Positions 1 to 3,996 of a stretch of 5,795 nucleotides of DNA are shown piece after piece. The stretch lies in the NCBI GenBank assembly GCA_018716005.1, contig DVKN01000142.1:1-5795 (forward strand), given 5' to 3'. A model generated the notes under the pieces. The model was given only the letters and a program-made list of their open reading frames with translations. It was not told the origin of the DNA and did no database searches. A program made the translations under genes and the position numbers. Positions within the stretch are counted from its first letter, which is position 1. Each line of letters starts with the position of its first letter. This DNA is from Candidatus Scatomorpha stercoravium. Lineage in GTDB: Bacteria; Bacillota; Clostridia; Oscillospirales; Oscillospiraceae.

Positions 1-1
1 C

Positions 2-73
2 CCGACCGGCGGCGCGGGCCCCACCGGGCCCACCGGCCCGACCGGCGGCGCGGGCCCCACCGGGCCCACCGGC
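2..73 (+). repeat. 36-bp perfect tandem repeat, two copies, within collagen-like gene
   Basis: Bases 2-37 and 38-73 are identical 36-bp units, each coding for four Gly-X-Y triplets (Pro-Thr-Gly, Gly-Ala-Gly, Pro-Thr-Gly, Pro-Thr-Gly). The array begins at the window edge and probably continues upstream. The unit keeps the reading frame, so copy-number change would lengthen or shorten the collagen rod without breaking the gene. Confidence 0.9.
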
Positions 74-310
74 CCCACGGGCGCGGCAGGCGCGGCCGGC
101 GTACAGGGCAACGAGGGCCCGACGGGCCCGACAGGCCCCACGGGCGATGCCGGCCCGACCGGCCCCACCGGCGCAACCGGGCCCACTGGCGCGGCCGCCA
201 CGATAACCCCCGCCGCGGCCGTCAACGACGCCACCAGCACCACCGACATCGTGCAGCAGTTCAACCAGCTGCTCGCAAACCTGAGAACCGCGGGCCTGCT
301 CGCGACTTAA
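2..310 (+). CDS. Collagen-like surface protein, 3' part (5' end outside window)
   Basis: The reading frame is open from base 2 to the TAA at 308-310 and gives 102 residues. Residues 1-63 are 21 uninterrupted Gly-X-Y triplets, 13 of them Pro-Thr-Gly and the others Gly-Ala-Gly, Ala-Ala-Gly, Val-Gln-Gly, Asn-Glu-Gly, Asp-Ala-Gly or Ala-Thr-Gly. This pattern forms bacterial collagen-like triple helices, as in the BclA exosporium filaments of Bacillus and Clostridioides. Residues 64-102 form a non-collagen tail rich in Ala/Thr followed by a helix-like stretch (DIVQQFNQLLANLRTAGLLA), probably a trimerisation or capping domain; similar tails occur in clostridial collagen-like proteins and some phage fibres, from memory and not checked. 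The many Thr in the Y position are the kind of residue O-glycosylated in BclA. The next gene, 53 nt downstream, is a glycosyltransferase. The N-terminus, which would show the anchoring or export signal, is not in the window, so spore, cell-surface and phage-fibre roles cannot be separated. Confidence 0.88.
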   Translation, partial: PTGGAGPTGPTGPTGGAGPTGPTGPTGAAGAAGVQGNEGPTGPTGPTGDAGPTGPTGATGPTGAAATITPAAAVNDATSTTDIVQQFNQLLANLRTAGLLAT

Positions 311-315
311 GCGGA

Positions 316-350
316 GAGGGCGGCCGTGCCGCCCTCGATACATATTTTGA
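316..350 (+). terminator. Hairpin after collagen-like gene; weak terminator or attenuator
   Basis: GAGGGCGGC (316-324) pairs perfectly with GCCGCCCTC (328-336) around a 3-nt loop, six bases after the collagen-like stop codon. The T-rich stretch (TATTTT, 343-348) begins only seven bases past the stem, so termination is probably partial. I find no convincing promoter between here and the glycosyltransferase start, so the two genes are probably cotranscribed with the hairpin lowering expression of the second or protecting the 3' end of the first message. Confidence 0.5.
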
Positions 351-363
351 CCGAGGTGAGTCA

Positions 364-1446
364 GTGAAAGTCTCAGTCTACGCCATCTGCAAGAACGAGA
401 GCCGCTTCGTCGGCCGCTGGATGGACTCGATGTCCGAGGCAGACGGGGTCTACGTCCTCGACACCGGCTCCGAGGACGATACTGCGGCGCTCCTCCGGGC
501 GCGCGGCGCTTCGGTTGAGTGCGAGATAATCTCGCCCTGGCGCTTCGACGCCGCGCGGAACCGGGCGCTCGAGCTCGTGCCGGAGGACACGGACATATGC
601 ATATCCACCGACCTCGACGAGTTCTTCCACCCCGGCTGGCGCGCGCTGCTCGAGGCGGCCTGGACGCCGGGCACGACGCGAGCCGCCTACCGCTACACCT
701 GGAACTTCAACCCCGACGGAAGCGAGGGCTACGTCTTCTGGCGCGAGAATGCCCACGCCCGCCGCGGCTACAAGTGGACGCATCCTGTCCACGAGGTCCT
801 CGAGCTGACGGGGGAGACGGCGGAGAACAAGGTCTACGTCGAGGGGATGCAGCTCGACCACAGGGCGGACGACACGAAATCCCGCGCGCAGTACCTGCCG
901 CTACTGGAGATGAGCGTGCTCGAGGATCCCGAGGACGACCGCAACCTGCACTATCTCGGGCGCGAGTACTACTTCCACGGCCGCTGGGAGGACGCGATAA
1001 TAACGCTCAAGCGCCATCTCCTGCTGCCCTCGGCCACCTGGGCCGACGAGCGCTGCGCCTCCATGCGCTATATTTCGCGCTGCCTCGTCATGCTGCGCCG
1101 CCGGGACGAGGCCCGCGCATGGCTTCTGCGCGCCGCGGCGGAGGCCCCGCATCTGCGCGAGCCCTGGCTCGAGCTCGCGCGCCTGCTCTATGAGGACGGC
1201 TGCTGGGACGGCGTCGTTTACTTCGCGCGCGAGGCGCTTAAGATAAAGGAGCGCCCGCGCAGCTACGTCTGCGAGGCCGACTCCTGGGGCAGCCTGCCCT
1301 GGGATCTGCTCTCGCTCGGGCTCTACTATACGGGGCGCTATTCCGAAGCCGCCGCAGCCGCCGCCGAGGCCGCGCGCCTCGCCCCGGGCAGCGAGAGGAT
1401 AGCGAAGAACCTCGCCCTCATGAGCGAGAGGGCGGGGGAGGAGTGA
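364..1446 (+). CDS. Family 2 glycosyltransferase with C-terminal TPR-like repeats
   Basis: The product has 360 residues. The N-terminal part is a GT-A fold of family 2: a strand followed by ICKNE (8-12), the LDTGSEDDT segment (32-40) expected to hold the nucleotide sugar, and TDLDEF (82-87) whose Asp83-x-Asp85 is the likely metal-binding DXD motif. WTHPVHE (138-144) is a later motif seen in related enzymes. From about residue 190 the protein is helical with TPR-like pairs; the last one, around 318-350, has the typical alternation of small and aromatic residues (LGLYYTGRYSEAAAAAAEAA). This GT2-plus-TPR layout resembles SunS-type protein glycosyltransferases. The start is GTG with GAGGTGAG at 353-360; the GAGG core lies 7 nt from the start. 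No signal peptide or membrane segment is seen, so it should act in the cytoplasm. Its neighbour suggests the collagen-like protein as acceptor, by analogy with C. difficile SgtA/BclA3; sugar donor and acceptor remain inferred. Confidence 0.85.
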   Translation: MKVSVYAICKNESRFVGRWMDSMSEADGVYVLDTGSEDDTAALLRARGASVECEIISPWRFDAARNRALELVPEDTDICISTDLDEFFHPGWRALLEAAWTPGTTRAAYRYTWNFNPDGSEGYVFWRENAHARRGYKWTHPVHEVLELTGETAENKVYVEGMQLDHRADDTKSRAQYLPLLEMSVLEDPEDDRNLHYLGREYYFHGRWEDAIITLKRHLLLPSATWADERCASMRYISRCLVMLRRRDEARAWLLRAAAEAPHLREPWLELARLLYEDGCWDGVVYFAREALKIKERPRSYVCEADSWGSLPWDLLSLGLYYTGRYSEAAAAAAEAARLAPGSERIAKNLALMSERAGEE

Positions 1447-1449
1447 AGC

Positions 1450-1475
1450 GGGCGGCCCGGCGTGGGCCGCCTTTT
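1450..1475 (+). terminator. Intrinsic terminator of the glycosyltransferase gene
   Basis: GGCGGCCC (1451-1458) pairs with GGGCCGCC (1464-1471) around a 5-nt loop and is followed at once by TTTT (1472-1475). It begins four bases after the stop codon and ends ten bases before the -35 box of the next promoter, so it separates the two transcription units. Confidence 0.82.
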
Positions 1476-1484
1476 AAATCGCAC

Positions 1485-1513
1485 TTGACAGCGGCCGGGC
1501 GCTGTGGTACACT
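1485..1513 (+). promoter_or_regulatory. Sigma-A-type promoter of the DUF2325-DUF3793-flavodoxin operon
   Basis: The -35 box TTGACA (1485-1490) matches the consensus fully. After a 17-bp spacer comes TACACT (1508-1513), with TG at 1505-1506 forming an extended -10. Transcription should start near 1520, leaving a leader of about 90 nt before the DUF2325 start codon. Confidence 0.85.
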
Positions 1514-1523
1514 TTCAAGTGTA
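1508..1523. promoter_or_regulatory. Perfect 16-nt palindrome over the -10 box, candidate operator
   Basis: TACACTT (1508-1514) and AAGTGTA (1517-1523) are exact inverted repeats separated by TC. The palindrome covers the whole -10 box and the expected transcription start, where a bound repressor would block RNA polymerase. The sequence does not match a Fur or PerR box that I know, and the cognate protein is unknown. Confidence 0.5.
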
Positions 1524-1524
1524 A

Positions 1525-1538
1525 TTAGTCGCCGCTAA
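1525..1538. promoter_or_regulatory. TTAG-N6-CTAA palindrome, copy 1 (candidate DtxR-family operator)
   Basis: TTAG (1525-1528), six bases, then CTAA (1535-1538), starting about five bases after the expected transcription start. The 19-bp DtxR consensus TTAGGTTAGCCTAACCTAA contains this 14-bp pattern twice, overlapping and shifted by five bases, one for each bound dimer. A DtxR-family gene lies convergent to this operon at 3395-3787. Binding is inferred. Confidence 0.5.
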
Positions 1539-1563
1539 CCAGGCGGCGTCTTTAAAGAAACGC

Positions 1564-1581
1564 GGTTAGAATAAACTAACC
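1564..1581. promoter_or_regulatory. GGTTAG-N6-CTAACC palindrome, copy 2 (candidate DtxR-family operator)
   Basis: GGTTAG (1564-1569) and CTAACC (1576-1581) are perfect six-base inverted repeats around AATAAA. The core is the same TTAG-N6-CTAA as at 1525-1538, with centres 41 bp apart, about four helical turns, so both sites would face the same side of the helix. In RNA it could also form a 6-bp hairpin, and GGTTAG could instead pair with CTAACC at 1535-1540, so a leader-RNA switch is the rival reading. Confidence 0.5.
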
Positions 1582-1609
1582 AATACACAGACAGAAAGGA
1601 AGGCGAAAT

Positions 1610-1897
1610 ATGAGCGTCGTTATCGTCGGAGGCAACGAGTGCATGGCGGGGAAGTACGAGAGCATCTGCCGCGAGCACGGGTACAAGGCCAAGGTCTTCA
1701 CCAAGGAGCACGGCTCGCTCAAGAAGAAGCTGGGCACCCCGGATTTGCTGATACTCTTCATAAGCACCGTCTCGCACAAGATGGTGCTGAGCGTGACGCA
1801 GGAGGCGAAGAAGAACTCCGTCCCCGTCGCGCGCATACATACGAGCAGCGCGACCGCGCTGCGCACGGCGCTCGCCGAGCACGCGAGGGCGGTCTGA
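1610..1897 (+). CDS. DUF2325 family protein
   Basis: The product has 95 residues, a full single-domain DUF2325 protein. It begins with a hydrophobic strand and a glycine turn (VVIVGGNE, 3-10), followed by a helix, a second strand near 27-30, the strand LLILFIST (46-53), SHKM (55-58), and the conserved end segment RIHTSSATAL (75-84). The layout is that of a small Rossmann-like alpha/beta domain. No catalytic role is established that I can name; Cys11, Cys20, His56 and His77 are possible metal, haem or redox ligands, but this is inference. The ATG at 1610 follows AAAGGAAGG (1595-1603). It is the first gene of an operon with DUF3793, whose start lies one base after this stop, and a flavodoxin. 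It is predicted to be soluble and cytoplasmic, and likely controlled by the palindromes upstream. Family assignment is from sequence memory and quite secure; function is unknown. Confidence 0.85.
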   Translation: MSVVIVGGNECMAGKYESICREHGYKAKVFTKEHGSLKKKLGTPDLLILFISTVSHKMVLSVTQEAKKNSVPVARIHTSSATALRTALAEHARAV

Positions 1898-1898
1898 G

Positions 1899-2453
1899 AT
1901 GTGTCTGGAGCGGTATATCGTCGAGCAGTGCGCGCCCACGCTGGCCTCGATAAAGACGGGGGCACTCTTCGGCGTGATTGACCCCGACACGGAGGAGCTG
2001 CTGCGTCAGGCGGAGCATTGGCGGGAGCGCCTCGCGGGCAAGGGGCTCGCGCTGCGCGTGCTGCGCTGCCGGCCGGGAAGGGCGCTCATATACCTGGGCC
2101 GGCTGAGCCAGCTCGAGCGCGACCTCGCATCGAGCGGCGCGGCGGAGCTGCTCGAGCGCTGCGGCTATGCGTCCCACGGCTGCGTCGAAGCCCTCGAGAC
2201 GCTGCGCCGCCGCGTGCTGAGTTCCGAGAGTTTCCCGCACGAAATCGGCCTTTTTCTCGGCTATCCGCTCCCGGATGTGCTGGGATACATACAAAACCGC
2301 GGAAAAAACAGCAAGCTCTGCGGCGCGTGGCAGGTCTATGGCGACGCGGCCGAGGCCGAGCGGAGCTTCCGCCGTTTCAGGAAGTGCAGCGAGCTCTACA
2401 AACGGCGCTATAACGGCGGCGAGAGCCTGATGCAGCTGACCGTGAGCGCGTGA
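1899..2453 (+). CDS. DUF3793 family protein
   Basis: The product has 184 residues. Its C-terminal half carries the family signature: PHEIGLFLGYPLPDVLGYI (113-131), GKN (135-137), CGAWQVYGD (141-149) and a following basic helix with KCSELY (162-167). The N-terminal half (1-110) is mostly helical and less conserved. Cysteines are at 2, 11, 57, 88, 95, 141 and 163; those at 141 and 163 fall in the conserved block and could bind metal or act in redox chemistry, which is inference. The ATG lies one base after the DUF2325 stop (TGAGATG), so the two are translationally coupled; GAGGG at 1885-1889 serves as a distant ribosome site. The family is uncharacterised but, from memory, tends to sit beside flavodoxin and DUF2325 genes in Clostridia, as here, which suggests a shared role in redox or metal-limitation physiology. 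No signal peptide or membrane segment is seen. Confidence 0.85.
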   Translation: MCLERYIVEQCAPTLASIKTGALFGVIDPDTEELLRQAEHWRERLAGKGLALRVLRCRPGRALIYLGRLSQLERDLASSGAAELLERCGYASHGCVEALETLRRRVLSSESFPHEIGLFLGYPLPDVLGYIQNRGKNSKLCGAWQVYGDAAEAERSFRRFRKCSELYKRRYNGGESLMQLTVSA

Positions 2454-2465
2454 TTATAGCTATAA
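2454..2465. promoter_or_regulatory. TTATAGCTATAA palindrome before the flavodoxin gene
   Basis: A perfect 12-bp palindrome directly follows the DUF3793 stop codon, in an AT-rich 43-nt gap in otherwise GC-rich DNA. TATAAC (2461-2466) inside it could be a -10 box, but the best -35 (CTGACC, 2436-2441) is 19 bp away, so an internal promoter is weak. It may be an operator, an RNA-processing site or chance. Confidence 0.25.
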
Positions 2466-2496
2466 CTCAATATTATTATAGAAAAGAGGTACAACA

Positions 2497-2919
2497 ATGA
2501 GCAAAATTGCAGTAGTTTATTGGAGCGGCACGGGCAACACCGAGGCCATGGCCGGAGCAGTCGCGGCCGGGGCCCGCGCCGCCGGGGCGGAGGCGGAGCT
2601 TATCGCGGCCTCCGACTTTGACGCCGGGCGCGTCGCGAACTACGACGCCATAGCCTTCGGCTGCCCGGCCATGGGCAGCGAACAGCTCGAGGAATACGAG
2701 TTCGAGCCCATGTTCGACGCGTGCAAGAGCGCGCTCAGGGGCAAGCGCATAGCCCTCTTCGGCTCCTACGGCTGGGGGGACGGGGAGTGGATGCGCTCCT
2801 GGGAGGCCGCGGCCCGAGGCTGCGGCGCCGAACTGGCCTGCGCGAGCGTCATGTGCTGCGAGGCCCCGGACGAGGAGGGCGCAGCAAACTGCGAGGCGCT
2901 GGGCCGGGCCCTCGCCTGA
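2497..2919 (+). CDS. Short-chain flavodoxin
   Basis: The product has 140 residues, the normal length of a short-chain flavodoxin. It would carry FMN and pass single electrons in the cytoplasm, usually replacing ferredoxin. The phosphate-binding loop is SGTGNTE (10-16) after the strand KIAVVYW. The second FMN loop is GCPAMGSEQLEE (55-66), and the third is FGSYGWGDGEWM (88-99), with Tyr91 and Trp93 placed to stack near the isoalloxazine ring. The ATG follows AGAGGT (2485-2490) with a 6-nt gap. It is the last gene of the DUF2325-DUF3793 operon, 43 nt after DUF3793, and is followed by a strong terminator. Flavodoxins of many bacteria are induced when iron is scarce, which agrees with the candidate DtxR-type sites at the operon promoter. 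The redox partner is unknown. Confidence 0.93.
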   Translation: MSKIAVVYWSGTGNTEAMAGAVAAGARAAGAEAELIAASDFDAGRVANYDAIAFGCPAMGSEQLEEYEFEPMFDACKSALRGKRIALFGSYGWGDGEWMRSWEAAARGCGAELACASVMCCEAPDEEGAANCEALGRALA

Positions 2920-2924
2920 CAAAA

Positions 2925-2964
2925 CCGAACCCCCGCGGATTTTTCCGCGGGGGTTCGGCCTTTA
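2925..2964. terminator. Bidirectional intrinsic terminator between convergent operons
   Basis: A perfect 15-bp stem (2925-2939 with 2944-2958) with a TTTT loop starts six bases after the flavodoxin stop and ends seven bases before the stop codon of the minus-strand gene. On the plus strand it is followed by CCTTTATT. On the minus strand the stem is followed by TTTTGTC (complement of 2918-2924), so it can stop transcription from both sides. Confidence 0.92.
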
Positions 2965-3393
2965 TTAGTCCAGCTTGAAGCTGAGGTCGCCGTGCTCGAC
3001 CCTCTCGAGCAGGGCGGCGTTGAGGTCTTTGTCCATGAATTTCTCGTACCGCACGAGGAAATTCGCAACGCTGCGCTGGTTCGCGCCCAGGCGGCCTATC
3101 GTCGTGGCGAGGGTCAGCACGACGCCGCCCAGCCAGCCGAAGAGGGCGTAGTCCCCGCCCCAGTGTATGACGGCAATGGTGGCCGCCGCGAGGATTATGG
3201 CCCAGAGCACGGCGCGGTATATCGTCTTCATGAGTATGGCCCCGTAGGCGACGCGCCCGCCGTAGCGGGCCTTGAGCTTTTTCGCCGTGGGCACGTCGGT
3301 GAAGAAGCCGAGCAGCACCGGCATGAGGCAGAAGGTGTAGAGCAGCGCGCCCGCCACGAAGAGGGCGATGGCGATTATTACGTCGAGTATCAT
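2965..3393 (-). CDS. Small integral membrane protein of unknown function
   Basis: The product has 142 residues and I do not recognise its family. It has about three hydrophobic segments: roughly 3-30 (long, interrupted near Cys22-Pro25), 60-77 and 82-100. Between the first two is a basic stretch (TAKKLKARYGGR, 36-47), predicted to lie in the cytoplasm. The last 40 residues are soluble, charged and probably helical (NFLVRYEKFMDKDL, 111-124). No transport or catalytic motif is visible. The ATG lies one base after the stop of the DtxR-family regulator (TAATATG), so the two genes form an operon with translational coupling. This suggests a link to metal handling, but that is guilt by association only. 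A bidirectional terminator follows. Confidence 0.75.
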   Translation of the reverse strand: MILDVIIAIALFVAGALLYTFCLMPVLLGFFTDVPTAKKLKARYGGRVAYGAILMKTIYRAVLWAIILAAATIAVIHWGGDYALFGWLGGVVLTLATTIGRLGANQRSVANFLVRYEKFMDKDLNAALLERVEHGDLSFKLD

Positions 3394-3394
3394 A

Positions 3395-3787
3395 TTACTG
3401 CCCGGCCCTCTCCGCTTCGGCGGTCATCATGCCGGCGTGGCGCTTGAGCGCGTCGAAGGTCTCCGCGGAGATTACGTGCTCTATGCGGCAGGCGTCCTCG
3501 GCCGCGATTTCCGGGTCGACGCCCATGTTCGTGAGCCACTCGCTGAGCAGCGTGTGCCGCTCGTAGATTTTCTCGGCGATTGCCCGGCCGTCGTCCAGCA
3601 GGTGGATGCTGCCCTCGGGGTCGACCCGGATGTACCCGCCGAGGCGGAGGTTTTTCATAGCGACGCTGACGCTGGGCTTGGAGTAGCCCAGCTCGTTCGC
3701 AATGTCTATCGAGCGAACGTTCCCGTTCCGCTTCTGGAGTACGAGTATGGTCTCCAGATAGTTTTCAGCTGATTCCTGTATTTTCAT
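3395..3787 (-). CDS. DtxR/MntR-family metal-dependent transcriptional regulator
   Basis: The product has 130 residues: a winged helix-turn-helix domain (about 1-65) and a metal-binding dimerisation domain (about 66-125), without the C-terminal SH3-like domain of long DtxR proteins, so its length resembles MntR. The recognition helix is around SKPSVSVAMKNL (36-47); Ser36 and Pro38 align with DNA-contacting Ser37 and Pro39 of DtxR. ACRIEH (99-104) aligns with DtxR Cys102, Glu105 and His106, where MntR has Glu instead of Cys. Asn9 stands at DtxR Met10 / MntR Asp8, and Glu12 and His78 match MntR Glu11 and His77. The DtxR ancillary ligands Glu83 and His98 are replaced by Ser82 and Ala96. The metal is therefore uncertain, with a lean towards iron. 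The ATG at 3787 follows GAGAGG with a 7-nt gap; an upstream in-frame extension is not supported. It probably acts as a metal-bound repressor, and the TTAG-N6-CTAA sites at 1525-1581 are plausible targets. Confidence 0.9.
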   Translation of the reverse strand: MKIQESAENYLETILVLQKRNGNVRSIDIANELGYSKPSVSVAMKNLRLGGYIRVDPEGSIHLLDDGRAIAEKIYERHTLLSEWLTNMGVDPEIAAEDACRIEHVISAETFDALKRHAGMMTAEAERAGQ

Positions 3788-3829
3788 CTCAGAGCCTCTC
3801 TTATGCCCAGCGGCCAAATAGTTAAAATT

Positions 3830-3858
3830 ATTGTACCACATTAAATCGTTTTTCGCAA
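3830..3858 (-). promoter_or_regulatory. Sigma-A-type promoter of the DtxR-family regulator operon
   Basis: Read on the minus strand, the -35 box is TTGCGA (3858-3853) and the -10 box TACAAT (3835-3830), with a 17-bp spacer. The bases before the -10 (TGTGG) are identical to those of the DUF2325 promoter and include the extended -10 TG. The leader would be about 35 nt. A degenerate relative of TTAG-N6-CTAA (ATAG-N6-TTAT, 3818-3831) overlaps the -10 edge, too weak to claim autoregulation. Confidence 0.75.
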
Positions 3859-3874
3859 GTAAATATACCCCCGC

Positions 3875-3902
3875 TTGCCCGCGCGCCGGGCGGATGGTAT
3901 AA
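3875..3902 (+). promoter_or_regulatory. Upstream promoter of tgt (P1)
   Basis: TTGCCC (3875-3880), a 16-bp spacer and a perfect TATAAT (3897-3902) preceded by TGG, an extended -10. Transcription would start near 3909 and give a leader of about 88 nt before the TTG start. It lies back to back with the minus-strand promoter at 3830-3858. Confidence 0.6.
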
Positions 3903-3937
3903 TCATACACACGGCCCGTCCCCAAAGCGCTTTTGGA

Positions 3938-3966
3938 TTGACAAGTCCGCCGCGGCATATTAAACT
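3938..3966 (+). promoter_or_regulatory. Proximal promoter of tgt (P2)
   Basis: A perfect -35 TTGACA (3938-3943) is followed after 17 bp by TAAACT (3961-3966), which matches four of six -10 positions. The start would be near 3973, leaving a leader of about 24 nt. P1 and P2 are thus tandem promoters 63 bp apart. Confidence 0.6.
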
Positions 3967-3996
3967 ATACGCTGTTGGAAATTTGGAGGGATGCCC

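Noticed and set aside
593..606. ACATATGCATATCC near-palindrome inside the glycosyltransferase gene
   Set aside because: It codes for the conserved segment before the DXD motif (ATA/TGC/ATA/TCC codons) and is explained by coding.
519..1193. Plus-strand open frame inside the glycosyltransferase gene in another frame
   Set aside because: Arg/Ala/Pro-rich low-complexity product, no ribosome site, fully inside a well-supported gene.
1530..1548. CGCCGC / GCGGCG hairpin in the DUF2325 leader as an intrinsic terminator or riboswitch
   Set aside because: A 6-bp stem with a 7-nt loop and no T-tract; no known riboswitch consensus is recognised. It may just be leader structure.
1758..2294. Minus-strand open frame of 178 codons antisense to DUF2325/DUF3793
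   Set aside because: Compositionally biased shadow of two recognised families that fill the plus strand with a 1-nt gap.
2476..2922. Minus-strand open frame antisense to the flavodoxin gene
   Set aside because: The plus strand has all three flavodoxin FMN loops; the antisense frame crosses the bidirectional terminator and has no recognisable motif.
3818..3831. ATAG-N6-TTAT near the regulator's -10 as an autoregulatory site
   Set aside because: Only five of eight defining bases match TTAG-N6-CTAA and the region is AT-rich, so a chance match is likely.
3922..3936. CCAAAGCGCTTTTGG, resembling a CcpA cre or LacI-type operator
   Set aside because: The AAAGCGCTTT core fits, but the outer TG and CA positions of the cre consensus are missing, and tgt is not a likely target; one such palindrome may be chance.
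3788..3958. N-terminal extension of the DtxR-family gene up to 3958
   Set aside because: The extension crosses its own promoter (3830-3858), lacks similarity to the family, and the ATG at 3787 has a good ribosome site and the right start for an MntR-like protein.
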